From Burkholderia sp. WAC0059 (lineage in GTDB: Bacteria > Pseudomonadota > Gammaproteobacteria > Burkholderiales > Burkholderiaceae): 64,000 nt of DNA. Positions 45,128 through 57,291 of this stretch are shown here, one piece after another. A model generated the notes under the pieces. That model was not told the origin of the DNA. It did not search any database and worked only from the letters and a program-made list of their open reading frames with translations. Position 1 is the stretch's first letter. The number at the start of each line of letters is the position of its first letter. The stretch spans positions 274,934 through 338,933 of the forward strand of contig NZ_PNEO01000003.1 in NCBI RefSeq assembly GCF_002870125.1. Direction: 5' to 3'. The position numbers were made by a program, and so were the translations under genes.

Positions 45128-46441
45128 TCATCCCCGCGTCGACGTCGGGCGCCGACCGTACCATTTCATCAACGGCTGTATCGAGATGCCGTGCGCGAAA
45201 ATGGACGCTGAAACCACCGCGAGCGTCAACGTGGTCAACTGCTGGGCGAGGGGTTGGCCGACGCCGTGGCAAATCGCGAACATCAAATAAAACACGGAGC
45301 CGATTCCGCGTATTCCAAACCACGAAACCATCGTCCTCGCACGTCCCGTACCCGTCATGCCGAGCGTTCCAGCCACGACCGAGAGGGGGCGAACAAGGAC
45401 GAACATCGTCGGAACGAACCACCATAGCGCGCTCCACGCGGTGGCATAAGGAAGAAGCGCGCCGACCAGCGAGACGACCGTCAGTTCTGCAAGGCGCTCC
45501 AGTTGAGCGTTGAACCCCAGCACCGCGTCGGTCATCACTGCGCTGGCATGATGAGAGTGCGTCGCGATCACCCCATACGCATGCCCTTGCGCGCCCGTGG
45601 CCGCGCCGAGAGACGCGGTTCCTTCCCGAGGCTTGTCCTGCACCCGCTGAAGCGCCAGGCCGGCGGCAAAAACGGCGAGGAACCCCGAGGCATGGCAGAG
45701 TTGTGCCGCGCCATAGGCAATGGCGATCAAGCCGAGCGACAGGAATTCGTCGAGGCCGACGGCCTGGGAATGCCGCGTACGCAGGTAAATGACAAGCCGG
45801 CCAATGAGGGCGCCGAACCCTGCTCCAACGAGCACGCCGCCCGCGCTGGCCCATATCAGGTCCAGCGCAAGCCAGCGCCAGATACTGAACGACGCGCCAT
45901 CGTGCCGGGACAATAACGCCAGGCCCAATGTCACGAACGGATATGCCGTGCCGTCGTTCAACGCCCCTTCGCCGGCGAGACTGAAACGCAACTGATCCGG
46001 ATCCCTCCCGCGTTCGGTCTGCACGCCGGAGGCCAGAACGGGGTCCGTGGGAGCGAGAATGCCGCCGAGGAGTACCGCCGCCCCCAACGGCAGCCCGAGC
46101 CCCCACATACCCACCGCCGCAATCAACCCCACCGTGATCGCCATCGAGATAAACGCGAGACGCAATGGAACGATCCATCTTCTGTCGAAAATCGGTACGC
46201 CCATGCGTAGCCCGACGGTGAACAGCGAAATCAGCAACGCCACCTCCGCCACCTGGCCGATCACATCAGCATAATGCAGCGGGTCCGGCGCGATCAGCCT
46301 CAGGCCGCCAGGACCGGCGAGGTAACCGACACATAGATAAATCGTCGCGCTGCTCAACAGCAGGCGAGCCAGCGGCGCACCCGCCAGCACCATGGTGATG
46401 AGCAGCAGGCCGGACAACAAATACCAGATGGGATCGGACAT
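45128..46441 (-). CDS. CPA1-family Na+/H+ antiporter
   Basis: A 437-residue, roughly 12-helix membrane protein: AVLLGGILAPTDPVLASGVQ (the conserved TDP-type motif of the ion site), FSLAGEGALNDGTAYPFVTL with the acidic residues of NhaP-type exchangers, ASAGGVLVGAGFGALIGRLV and MVSWFGIRGIGSVFYLMFAI (charged FGIRGIGS motif). It exchanges sodium or potassium for protons for pH and salt homeostasis. It stands alone on the minus strand. Confidence 0.9.
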   Translation of the reverse strand: MSDPIWYLLSGLLLITMVLAGAPLARLLLSSATIYLCVGYLAGPGGLRLIAPDPLHYADVIGQVAEVALLISLFTVGLRMGVPIFDRRWIVPLRLAFISMAITVGLIAAVGMWGLGLPLGAAVLLGGILAPTDPVLASGVQTERGRDPDQLRFSLAGEGALNDGTAYPFVTLGLALLSRHDGASFSIWRWLALDLIWASAGGVLVGAGFGALIGRLVIYLRTRHSQAVGLDEFLSLGLIAIAYGAAQLCHASGFLAVFAAGLALQRVQDKPREGTASLGAATGAQGHAYGVIATHSHHASAVMTDAVLGFNAQLERLAELTVVSLVGALLPYATAWSALWWFVPTMFVLVRPLSVVAGTLGMTGTGRARTMVSWFGIRGIGSVFYLMFAICHGVGQPLAQQLTTLTLAVVSASIFAHGISIQPLMKWYGRRPTSTRG

Positions 46442-46782
46442 GGATTGCGGGCAGAAAGAGAGCGGAAGTTTTTCGCGAGCATGGCGTGCAATATGAATCG
46501 CTAGGCGCCGGGCTGCCAGATACGGCGCCGGGAACGGCCTGAAAAGAGCGTCGCGGCAATCCGTTCATCGCGAGGGATGACGTCTTCCTCGCAATGCAAG
46601 GCAGGCGTAACCGATATGGACAACGACGGCACCCTGCCCCCTCTGCGATCGATCGCGACCGTGCCCGGGATGGGGGCCATCACCGTTGCCATTCGCATCA
46701 GTACGATAGCGTGCAGACAGACAAATCCGGGCTGGACACAATCTTCTCCATCCGCTGGATCACCGCGCTGGGAGCATTGGCC

Positions 46783-47064
46783 ATGCTGCATCATCAATTC
46801 GAAAAAGAGCTGACGCATCTCGAAGCGATCTTCCCGTCATTAGCGGGGGGCCGCGGCCCGTTCGCACTCTCATACTGGCGAAGCCGGGCAACGGCGCTGT
46901 TGACGTACCAGAGCGTCATCCCCTCGGGAGCGCGACGCATAATCTGGTTGCTCGATATGCTCGACAAGATCGAACAGCAAACCCGCATCGCACCCTCCCC
47001 ACTGCGCAGAATTTATTCCCACGCAAAGACAGGCGCCGGTTCGCAAGGCCACCAGCCGTTCTGA
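46783..47064 (+). CDS. Small hypothetical protein
   Basis: A 93-residue protein: MLHHQFEKELTHLEAIFPSL then AGGRGPFALSYWRSRATALL and IPSGARRIIWLLDMLDKIEQ. It looks mostly helical. GGGAG lies upstream of the ATG. The function is not recognised. The 313 bases after it (47065-47377) show only a fragmentary minus-strand frame and no supported gene. Confidence 0.55.
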   Translation: MLHHQFEKELTHLEAIFPSLAGGRGPFALSYWRSRATALLTYQSVIPSGARRIIWLLDMLDKIEQQTRIAPSPLRRIYSHAKTGAGSQGHQPF

Positions 47065-47377
47065 ATCAGCCTCGCGTGCCGCGAGCGACTGTCGTGTTGC
47101 CCGCACGCAATCCCTAAACGACAAAATGCCTTCCGCCGCAGCTATCCGACATCACGGCAGTCAATTTCGATTGACATGAATTCCAGCTTTCCATCGCGCC
47201 AGTACGCGAGCGTACCGACACCCGTTCTCGACAATCGAGGCGATGCCGGACAACCGGATGTTCGTCCGTGAATTGAACCCCTGGGTGGCGGCGCGCGACC
47301 TGAGCAAGACGTCACATTGACACCAGCACATCGGGTCACGAACATGCAGACGCTCTTCACCAGAAAGGACAATCCGC

Positions 47378-50300
47378 TCACCGGCGTCTGGACGCAGCCT
47401 CTACATCCGGCGCCTCCTCCGGCTTGAAATCGGCGGGCTCGCCCAACGTCACGGTCACCTGGTGACGTGCACGGTCGTCCACCAGTCGCACCGTCGTCCT
47501 GCCGGATTCGAGCGCGATGCCGTCCACCACGAGGCCATGCACGCCACGGCTGACCCCGTGCGGATTGTCCACCGCGATGTCGTACCGGGTCGCGCCGTAG
47601 CGAAACACCGCGGTAAAGCCCGGCCATCGCTTTGGCACGCAGGGGTCGATCAACAGTTCCGCGCCGTGCCGGCGCAGACCGAGCAGCCCCTCGATGCCGG
47701 CGCGATACATCCATCCCGCCGAGCCCGTGTACCACGTCCATCCGCCCCGCCCCACGTGGGGCGCGACCGAATAGACGTCGGCCGCCGCCACATAGGGCTC
47801 GACCTTGTAGCGGTTCGCGCCGCTGCGTGTTTCGCTGCGGTTGACCGGATTGAGCCACGCAAAGAGTTCTGCCGCGCGATCGCCGTCGCCCATCCGCACG
47901 AAGGCCAGCACCGACCACACCGCAGCATGTGTGTACTGCCCGCCGTTTTCGCGGATGCCCGGCGGATATCCCTTGATGTAGCCCGGATCGAGCGACGCAC
48001 GATCGAACGGCGGCGTGAACAGCACCGCAAGGCCGTCCTCGCGGCGAATCAGCCTGGACTCCAGCTCCGCCATGGCACGTTCGGCCCGCGACGCGTCCGC
48101 CACGCCCGACAGTACGCTCCACGACTGCGCAATGGCATCGATCGAGCATTCATCGTTGCAGGACGATCCGAGCGGCGTGCCGTCGTCGAAGTAGCCTCGC
48201 CGATACCATTCGCCGTCCCATCCCGAGCTTTCGAGCGCCTCGCGCAGGGCTTCGGCACGCGCCAGCCAGCGGTCCGAGCGCTGGGCGTCGCCGCGCGCGC
48301 GCACGATCGGTGCGAACGCCGACAGCGTGGCGTGAAGAAACCAGCCGAGCCAGACGCTCTCGCCCCGCCCCGCTTCGCCGACCCGATTCATGCCGTCGTT
48401 CCAGTCGCCCGTGCCCATCAGCGGCAGGCCGTGCGCGCCGAATAGCCCGAGGCTTTGCTCCAGCGCTCGAACACAGTGTTCGTACAACGAATCGACTGCG
48501 TCCGACACGCCAGGCACGAAGTAAGCGTCGTGCTCGTTTTCAGCCAGAAGCCGGCCTTCGAGAAACGGCACCCGCGCGTCGAGAATCTCCCTGTCGCCCG
48601 TCACCTCGATGTATTGAGCCGTGGTGTAGGCCAGCCATGCGCGATCGTCCGAGATACGCGTATTGCAGCAGTTCGAGCGCGACTTCCCCGGCGGTATGCG
48701 CGAAGCGGCTGTAACCCTGGCCGTGATGCGCGACGTAAGGCGCCGCGCCCTGCGTGTCGTCGCGCACGGGGTTCGCCTGCGGTCCCCACAACGCGCCAGT
48801 ATCTTCGTCGCGAACGAAAAACGCCTCCGCGGACGGATCGCTCACCGGATCGTTCGACCACGGGGTCAACTGATGTTCGCGGCTGTTCGACGCCCACGTA
48901 TAGCCGCTGCCCTCGGCCGACACCAGAAAGCCGCACAGCGGATTGGCGATGACGTTGACCCACGGCATCGGCGTGCATTGCCCGGCCGCGAGGATCGTCA
49001 CGTATTCCCTGCCGTCGTTCGAAAAACCGCCGAAACCGTTGAAGTATTCCAGCCCGGCGCCAGGCGGCTTCGGCTTCGGCATCGCCGGCACCGGCGCGGG
49101 CGCCGGCAAAGGACGTTGTCCGACGCGCGGCGCCGCGGGCGGCGGCGCGCTTGCCAGCCGCCGCAACTGGTCCAGCAAACGACCGTTGCGCGCCGCCAGC
49201 ACCACGCGCGCCACCACCGGGAAAAGCGCACGCGCGGCAGCCGACATCAGGTCCGCGCGCAATACGAAGATGTTGCCGCGCGCGGTACCCGGGAGCGGCG
49301 GCCGCGCCTGGCCGGACCGCACCAGCATGTCGAGCGCGGCCTGCAAGTCCTGAACGTATGACGACGCGCGCTCATTGACGATGATGAGATCGACCGCGAG
49401 CCCTTTCATGCGCCAGTATTCGTGGGCATGCACCAGTTGCCGCACCAGCGCCATGTGCTCGATCTCGTCGATGCGCACCAGCAGGATCGGCAGGTCGCCC
49501 GACACGCCATGGGCCCAGAGCGGCGCGACGCCCACGCCGCCCGCCGCGGCCGCCGCGGCCATACCGCGCAGCAGCGCGTCGGAACCCGGCCGCAGCGAAG
49601 CATCGTTGTACAGCATGTACCCCGCCATCCGCTGGAACAGCGCCGCCTCGTCGGGACTCACTCCGTTATGGCGCAGTTGCACCTGAGCCTGGGTCCACGC
49701 CAGCATCGCCGCCCGCGCGAAGGACGCGCCGTCGCGATGCTTGTCCACCAGATCCAGCAACTGGGCGCGCGAGTCGGCGACGATGGTCCAGAACGCGACG
49801 CTGCCGGTCTCGCCCGGCTTGATGCGCAGGCGCCGGCGCAGCACGAACGCGGCGTCGAGCACCACGCCCGCCGAACCGCCGAGCGCGCGCGGGCTCGCGA
49901 GCCCCTGCGGCGAGTGCACGCTGTGCCCCCGGCCGATAAAGCGGGCGCGGTCGGTTTCGACTTCGGCGGCGCCGATGGCGTCCCCCGCGATTTCCGCCAG
50001 ATGCGCGGCCCAGACCTCGGGCTCGTTCGTCTCGCGGCGGCGGCGCGTTGCCAGAAGGGTCGCCGATTCGGGCTGATACTCCGTCTCGACGAACAGCTTC
50101 GCGAACGCGGGATGCGCCAGGTCGGCGGCGGCCGGCGCAAGCACGATCTCCGCATAGGAGGTGAACTCGATCACACGCTCGCGCAGGCCGCCATTGGTCA
50201 CCGACACTCGCCGCACCTCCGCGTCGTCTTCGGGCGATACCACCACGTCGAGCGAGGTCGTCAGCGTGCCGTCGCGCCGGACGAACTCCGCGCGATCCTC

Positions 50301-53300
50301 CGTGAAGCTGGCCTCGTAGCTGTCCGGCGCCGTTCCGGCAGGCTGCCATGCAGCCGACCACCATTCGCCGCTCGCGACGTCGCGCAGATACAGATAGCTG
50401 CCCCAGTCGTCGCAGGTGGCATCCTCGCGCCAGCGCGTAACAGCAAGATCGCCGCGGCGACTGTATCCGGAGCCGGCCGCCGTGATCATGACGGCGTAGT
50501 GCCCATTGGAGAGCAGATGGGTTGCGGGCGACGGATCATTCGCCGATAGCAGGCGCCGGCCGACGCCCGGCCCGGCACCGCGTATCGGCCCCGCGCCGCT
50601 GTTCTCGCCGACGCGCAGGGGCGCCGCCGCCACGCGACCCGGCATACGCTCCTGCAATAGCAGCTCGGTTGCCTGAATGGCGGGTTCCGCATGGAAGAAT
50701 GCGCGAATGCGGCCGGCCAGCAACGCGTTGGCGATCGAGACGATCGACATGCCCTGGTGATGCGCCATGAACGCGCGTACCACCGCGACCTGCCGGCCTT
50801 CGGGTACGCGCGCGGGCGTATAGTCGAGCGCCTCGTAGAAGCCGAAACGGCCGCTCGCGTCTGCCGGGCAAAGGCGCTCGAAATTGCGCGCGGCGGCATC
50901 GGGCGCGATCATCGACGCCAGTGCGGTCGCATAAGGCGCGATCACGGCGTCGTGGCCGAGTCCGCGCTTGAGCCCCAGGTCCGGAATGCCGAAGCTCGAA
51001 TACTGATAGGTGAACTCGAGATCGCGCGCGTTATAGGCGGATTCGGAGATGCCCCACGGCAAGCCGAGCGCGCCGCCGTAGTCGATCTGTTTGCGCACCA
51101 CGAGGCTGGCGGTCCGCGCGATCAGGCTCTCGGCCGGCGCGCGCATCACCAGCGACGGCATCAGATACTCGAACATCGAACCGGACCAGGAAACCAGCAC
51201 GGCGCCTCCCGCCACCGGCGTCGCGACGCGGCCCAACCGGAACCAGTGGCGCGCGGGAACGTCGCCCTTCGCGATGGCCACGAAGCTTGCCAGCCGCGCC
51301 TCGGACGCCAGCAGGTCGTAGCAGCCCGGATCGAGCCGCCCTTCGGCAACCGCGTAGCCGATCGACAGCAGGCCGCGCGCCGGACTCAGCAAAAAGCCGA
51401 ATTCCATCGCATTGGCCGTTTGCAATGCGGTGTCGGCCAGCGCGTTCAGGCGCGCGGCGAGTGTCGCCCGTTCGGGCGCGCACGCGCTACCGCGGCAGTG
51501 ACCGTGAATCGTGCGTTCGAGCGCCTCGACCCAGAACAGCACGTCGTCCCCCGCGCCGCCCGGCTCGCTGCGCGTTTCGTCGACCAGGGCGCGCGCGATG
51601 TCGGCCACCGTCGCGGCCAACGGCAGGATCGCCGACCACGCCGGTGCCGGTCCGGCAACGGCACTATTGGGCGCGACCGGGTCGTCATGCACCGCCAGGG
51701 CCGCCCGCAACGCCGACACGGCCTGATCGAACTCGCCATGCGGAGCTGCCTGCGAAGGCGGTCCCGTGCTTTTGTACACGGCTGCGTGAAGCAACGCCAG
51801 GCTGTCGCCCGCGCCCACGAACGCACACCGAAGCGTCACGGCGGGGCAGGCGCTCCAGGCCCGGCATGCATGGCCCAGGGCGATCAGGTGGCCGGCGAGA
51901 TTGCCGCTGTCGACCGACGACACGTACCGGGGCTCCAGCGGCCGCAAATCCTGCGTGTCGTACCAGTTGTAGAAATGGCCGCGATAGCGCGGCAGGCGCT
52001 GCATCGTGGCCAGCGTGGCCTCCAGTCGCGCGACGGCGTCCGGCGTACCGAGCCAGCCGAACTCCCGCGCGCTAACCGTCGCGAGCAGATAGAGCCCGAT
52101 GTTGGTCGGCGACGTGCGATGCGCGACGACCGGACGCGGATCCTCCTGAAAATTGTCCGGCGGCAGCATCTGGTCGGCGGCCGTGACGAAGGTCTCGAAA
52201 TAGCGCCATGTGCGACGCGCATGAAGACGCAGTTGCCGCGCATCGTCCGGGGCGACGGCAAGATCGCCGGCCGATCGCGGCGCCGCGCTCGCCCAGAACG
52301 CAACCGCCGGCGACGCCAGCCAGCCGAGCACGAACGGCAATCCCGTCCACGCGCCATGACTGCCTGATCGCCACGCCATCCACGTACCGGCCGCCGCGCC
52401 GAACAGCGCAAGCGCGAGCCCGCCGCGCATCCGCACGAACGTCGCCCAGGGCGACGGACGCTCGCGCACCGCGGCTTCGGCTGCAGTCGTCCATTCGAGC
52501 AAATGCCGGTGACTGACCAGCACGCGAAACAGCGTGCACGCAATGGCGTCGCTCATCGACCACGCCTGCTGCGCCAGAAACACGAGCGACAAACCGGTGC
52601 GCGCCAGCGCGAGCTGGAGGTCGGCAAGCCAGACACGGAACAGGCTGCGCGTCGTCATCTTCACCTGCGCGCGGCTCCAGCGAGGCCTGAGCACACCCAA
52701 TACGGGGAGCAGCACGGGCAACCCGATCGTCGCCACCACGAAGGCACTCCAGAGCAACGCAGCCGGCAGCGGCAAGGCCCAGCCGGCCAGCAGCGCGATA
52801 AAGCCCGCCGGCGCCGTGAGCGTCCGGCGCAGGTTGTCCAGCATTTTCCAGCGGCCCGTGGCCCGCAGCATCAGGTCGGGCCGCCGGTTCATCGAGAGCA
52901 GCCAGGGCAACAGTTGCCAGTCGCCGCGCGCCCAGCGATGCTGACGGGCCGCGCCGACGTCGTAGCGGGACGGAAACGCTTCGACTACTTCGATATCGGA
53001 CGCAAGGCCCGCCCGCGCGAAAAGGCCTTCGAACAGATCGTGACTGAGCATCGTGTTGTCCGGCACCCGGCCGGCCAGGGCCCGCTCGAAGGCGTCGACG
53101 TCGTAGATTCCCTTGCCCGCGTACGAACCTTCTTCGAAGAGATCCTGATAAACGTCCGATACCGCGGCCGCATAAGGATCGATCCCGCTCGGGCTCGACG
53201 AAACGCGCTGAAACAGCGAGCCCTCCGCGCCGACCGGCAGCGACGGCGTCACGCGCGGTTGCAATACGCCATAGCCCTGGACGACGCGCCGGGTCACCGG

Positions 53301-55325
53301 ATCGAACAGCGGCCGGTTGAGCGGATGAGCCATCTTTCCGATCAGGCGGCGTACCGTATCGCGCGGCAAACGGGTGTCCGCATCGAGCGTGACTACGTAG
53401 CGGACCTGCGCAGGGATGTCGGGCGGGCGTCCGCCGACGGCGACGAACGAAGTGTCCTGCGCGCCGCGCAAGAGCCGGTTCAGTTCGTGCAACTTGCCGC
53501 GCTTGCGCTCCCACCCCATCCATAACCCCTCCTCGGCATTCCAGGCGCGCCGGCGATGCAGCAGCAGGAACCGGGGGCTACCCGACGCGACCGGGTAGCG
53601 CCGATTCAGTGCCTCGACGGCGGCGGCGGCGGCCTCAAGCAGGGCATCGTCGCCGGCGGCCTTCGCGGCGGTGCAATCGGTCCAGTCGGACAGCAACGCG
53701 TAGTAAAGTTCGCCGCTCCCGCTCGCCAGATGATGAACCTCCAGCCGCTCGATCTGCGCGGCCAGTTCAGCCGCGGTGGTCAGCAGCGTCGGCACGGCCA
53801 CCACGGTGCGCAACGCCGCGGGAACCCCGGCGCGCAGCGCGAGCCCCGGCAGCGCCGTCGCGCCGACGTCGCGCATCACCCACCGATTGACCATCGACAC
53901 CGCCACGTCCACGGCGGGCAGCCAGCCGGCAAGACCCAGCCCGATCCACCACCACGACAGCGGAGCGAAACCGGCCAGTTCCACCAGCATGCCGGTCAAC
54001 AGCAGCGCGGCGAGCACGAGGATACTGCCGACGTAGCCGCCAAGACCGGCACGGCGCGTGATGCGACGCAGCCATACCGCCGCCGGCGGCCGATAGCCGA
54101 TCGCCGTCTCGAACGCATGACGGCCCGTTGCCAGCAAGTAATAGCCCGGATCGGCCGCGCGGTTCGGCGCCCCGCCGCCGGCCGATGCCGGGTCCGCCGC
54201 CTGCGCGGCGGCGACGGCCCGGCGCGCGATATCGGTTTCGCTGATCGACGAACCGCGTGCCAACGCTTCGATCGCGCCGCGGTACAGGTTGCGCGTCGGG
54301 AAGTCCATCTCGACGAAACCGGGATGCATGCGCAATATCCCGTCGACGGGACTGATGCGCTCGAACAGATCGCTCCAGTCCAGGTCGGAAATCAGACGCA
54401 GGCTCGTGATCACATTGCGCACCGTCAGGCTGGCCGCGCCCTGCTGCTGATGCACGGCGGTCACGATCCGCTCCGCCGTAGTGTGCTGCGCGGCGAGTTG
54501 CGCGCGTAGCCACACCACAGCCGGCGTCGCGTCCGGATCCTGATCGTGCAGCCGCTGGATCAATTGCACCGCAAAGGGGGCGCGCAACGTCGAGCGTCCA
54601 TAGCGCGCCACGAGGACTTCGACGGACTCGGGGGCGTGGCCGCCCATGCCGAGCAGGCGATCGGCCATTGCGTCGGCGTCGAGGCGCGCGATACGTCCGT
54701 CGGTAATCTCGTCCGCGAGGCGCCGCAGATTCTCGATCAGCACGATGCGCAGCGTGATCGCCACGGCCCACAGTTCTCCGATCGTCAACGGCTGCACGGT
54801 TTGATAGGCGAGCACGAACCGGCACAGCAGATCGGGGTCGAAGCGACTGTCGGTATGCGCGACGAACGCCCACGCAAGACCGAATACGCGCGGATAGCCG
54901 GCAAACGGACCGGTGCTCAGCCTGGGCAGTTGCCGATAGTAGCTGGGCGGCAGGTCGTCGCGAATCTGCAGAGCCTGTTCTTCGACCAGGTGATAGTTGT
55001 CGAGCAGCCATTCCGCCGCCGGGGCGATCGCCTCGTCGTTGCCCGCCGCGATCACCGTCGCCTCGTAGGCCAGCAACAGACGATGCGCGTTGCCCTTGAG
55101 TCTCGCGGCAAGCGAGGGGCCGGCGGATGCCCGCCCTGCGATCGGCTGTGCGCCGGCGAGGCTGCGCGCATGTTGTGCCAGCCGCTCCTCGCCGAACAAC
55201 TCCTCGCGTATCGGCGCGGTGCTGTTCCATGGGGAAGGCGTCGTGCGACGCCGGGCTCCGCGTGAGAACCGGATGATCGAAATATCTTTCTCCAGAGGAG
55301 CCGCCTTGACCTGCCCCGACGGCAA
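47378..55325 (-). pseudogene. Cyclic beta-1,2-glucan synthase, broken by internal deletion
   Basis: A giant inner-membrane enzyme that makes periplasmic osmoregulated glucans. From the 5' end (55325, a weak TTG start) one frame of about 2,220 codons contains membrane helices near residues 430-475, the GT84 synthase (VVTLDADTRLPRDTV near 640; QHRWARGDWQLLPWLL near 800), more helices to about 1,010, a glucoamylase-like middle and GH94-type segments up to HHGQGYSRF and ELLQY. At 48658-48663 the reading switches frame to RISDDRAWLAYTTAQYIEVT and continues in a 408-codon frame that ends with GTGDWNDGMNRVGEAGRGES, HVGRGGWTWYTGSAGWMYR. The family-typical stretch between these points (roughly 300-400 residues) is missing, so the chain-length-controlling GH94 domain cannot form. 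Confidence 0.85.
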
Positions 55326-55424
55326 AAGAGAACAACCCGTCGTGCCGGCAACCTATCGCGCCAATCCGCCCCGGGTTGCGGCGTGGCCGTCTGCGGACGC
55401 AGAGCCGGAGTGGCCGGTTCCCGA

Positions 55425-55532
55425 CTAACGGGTCGGCCCGCGCCCGTGCGCCAGCGCGTATCGGTAGCGGTATAGCGAAAAACCAAACATGATCGCCATT
55501 CCAATCACGATGCCCCATATTGCGGACGTCAT
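55425..55532 (-). CDS. Single-helix membrane mini-protein
   Basis: A 35-residue peptide, MTSAIWGIVIGMAIMFGFSL then YRYRYALAHGRGPTR, with one transmembrane helix and a basic C-terminus. It lies just upstream of the glucan synthase gene on the same strand, so the two may be cotranscribed. AAAGG lies upstream. No family was recognised. Confidence 0.5.
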   Translation of the reverse strand: MTSAIWGIVIGMAIMFGFSLYRYRYALAHGRGPTR

Positions 55533-55896
55533 ACGTTGCCTTTTGTCGAGTGGTGAACCGGGCCTGCCCGGATACGAAATGCGCGCGGAACGGCGGCGGC
55601 AGGATTCCTCCGTCCGGGGGAGCGAAACGAAGGGAAGCCTCCGGTCAGCGGCAACCCGTGCCTGCCCGGTAGCCCGGTTCGGGAGGCTGGCGCCACGGAC
55701 CCGCGATGCAGATCCGCTGCCTACGCGTTGCGCACCGATCCGGAAGGCCATGCAACAAGTGAAGTGGCGGCTGCCATACGGACATCATCGGTCTCACCGG
55801 GTCATGCGTCTGTACGGTAGAGGTTTGATCGGTGCCCGCCCCCGTCCGGACCGTGCAGCGCTACCGTCGTGAGCGCCCCCCGCGTGCCCTGTTGCC

Positions 55897-56778
55897 TTAC
55901 GCGGCAGTCTTGAACGGGCTCGTCACGATGCCGCCAGTGGCGATATCGAGTTCGCGCCCTGCAACGGCAAGGGCAAGCGGCGGATTCAGGCTATCCACCA
56001 TCGAAGTCGGCATGAGGATAGTCGCGCCGCGTTCCTTGGTCGTCTCGTAAATGATGTTCATCGCGCGCAGTTGGAGCGCTCCGGGATGATGCTCATAGAT
56101 CCTCGCCGCCTCGACGAAATTCGCGGCAACCGCCGCTTCCGCCGAGCCCAAAATCACGCGCGCCTGCTTTTCGCGCTCGGCCTGCGCCTGACGGGACATC
56201 GCGTCCTGCAGCGCAACCGGAATCGCGACGTCCCGAATCTCCACGGAGCCGACCGCAATCCCCCATGCGGCCGTCTTCCCCGCAATCGCCTCCCGCAGAT
56301 GCGCATCCGCGACGACCCGATCCGAAAGGAGCGTTGCCAGCATCGACGATCCGATCAGTTCGCGCAACGTGGTCTGGGACACGCGATCGATCGCCTGGCG
56401 ATAATCGGTGATCGCTAACGCCGCCTTTTTCGCGTCCTGCACATGCCAGAAGATGATCGCATCGACGTTGACCGGCACCGTATCCTTCGTCAGCGCCTGT
56501 TCCGCATTGAACGATGTAGTCTGAATACGCTCGTCGATGACCGCGACCACATGGTCCAGAACCGGAACGATCATGAAAAATCCGGCGCCCTTGACGCTCT
56601 GTAGTTTCCCGAGTCTGAGAACCACGAATTTTTCCCACGCATTGGCCACCCTCACGGACAGCACGACCAGAATGCCGACGACGATTAACGGCGGCGCCAG
56701 ATAGAGGCTGATCCATTGGCCGGCAGCAACCCCGGCCAGAATGAATACGGCGGACAGAAACAGGGTAATGGGATTCAT
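55897..56778 (-). CDS. Slipin / stomatin-like SPFH protein
   Basis: A 293-residue protein with an N-terminal hydrophobic hairpin (ITLFLSAVFILAGVAAG, LYLAPPLIVVGILVVLSVRV) and the band 7 domain: FVVLRLGKLQSVKGAGFFMI, ERIQTTSFNAEQALTKDTVP and AAWGIAVGSVEIRDVAIPVA, then the REKQARVILGSAEA coiled region. Slipins organise membrane microdomains and often pair with NfeD-type proteases; none is next to it. ATG 56778 gives the family start MNPITLF. Confidence 0.9.
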   Translation of the reverse strand: MNPITLFLSAVFILAGVAAGQWISLYLAPPLIVVGILVVLSVRVANAWEKFVVLRLGKLQSVKGAGFFMIVPVLDHVVAVIDERIQTTSFNAEQALTKDTVPVNVDAIIFWHVQDAKKAALAITDYRQAIDRVSQTTLRELIGSSMLATLLSDRVVADAHLREAIAGKTAAWGIAVGSVEIRDVAIPVALQDAMSRQAQAEREKQARVILGSAEAAVAANFVEAARIYEHHPGALQLRAMNIIYETTKERGATILMPTSMVDSLNPPLALAVAGRELDIATGGIVTSPFKTAA

Positions 56779-57047
56779 GGCAGTTAGCCCCTTCTTGTGG
56801 ACGACGAATGCCGATGACCGCAATCCGGAAAGATCGCACCGGGTCACCGCACAATCCTAAGCATCCCGAAATCAATGATTCCAGGCACAGAATCAGCGTG
56901 CCTCTTCCGCGAGCCCAAGTCGGTACGGTGGCGTACCGGGTTCCGGGCCAGACCATTGCCCTGTGGACCCGGCAAGCGCGTCGTTCAGTGCAAACCTGCT
57001 CCGTTCTCGCCGCCGATCACGCGGCGTCCCCGTCGAGGGTGCTTGCC

Positions 57048-57221
57048 ATGTACCGCGCGATCGAATATCGGGGCCGCAAAATCGATGTTGAACTGGGTCC
57101 AGAAGCGCCCGGCACGTTCGATGTTTTCTTCCGTATACGGGGTGGCGCTTCGCCAGTTCTACGGCAAGGAAGGCGACTGGTCGCGTGGGGAGGCGGCGCT
57201 ACCGCCGCGCTCCACCGATGA
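57048..57221 (+). CDS. Possible small protein, start of a decayed or frameshifted gene
   Basis: Fifty-seven codons beginning MYRAIEYRGRKIDVELGPEA then PGTFDVFFRIR. The first half looks like a real small-domain start; the second half is low-complexity Gly/Arg/Ala. In the +1-shifted frame the sequence instead continues as VALRQFYGKEGDWSRGEAAL, so a frameshift near 57140 is possible. Coding status uncertain. Confidence 0.35.
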   Translation: MYRAIEYRGRKIDVELGPEAPGTFDVFFRIRGGASPVLRQGRRLVAWGGGATAALHR

Positions 57222-57291
57222 GACGGACAGATATGCCAAACACGGCGGGCGAGTCAACGTCCGCGCGTATCACGCGGCAGGCAGGCGAAGC

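Noticed and set aside
46501..46818. Minus-strand frame upstream of the antiporter
   Set aside because: No motif, and it overlaps a better-supported plus-strand small gene with a ribosome site.
48455..48952. Possible gene at the synthase deletion junction on the plus strand
   Set aside because: No start signal or motif, and both flanking minus-strand frames encode synthase segments.
50691..52367. A 558-codon plus-strand frame inside the glucan synthase region
   Set aside because: It is a shadow of the long minus-strand synthase frame and shows typical antisense composition.
53767..55518. A 583-codon minus-strand frame in a second frame of the synthase
   Set aside because: Off-frame reading; the synthase domains are in the other frame.
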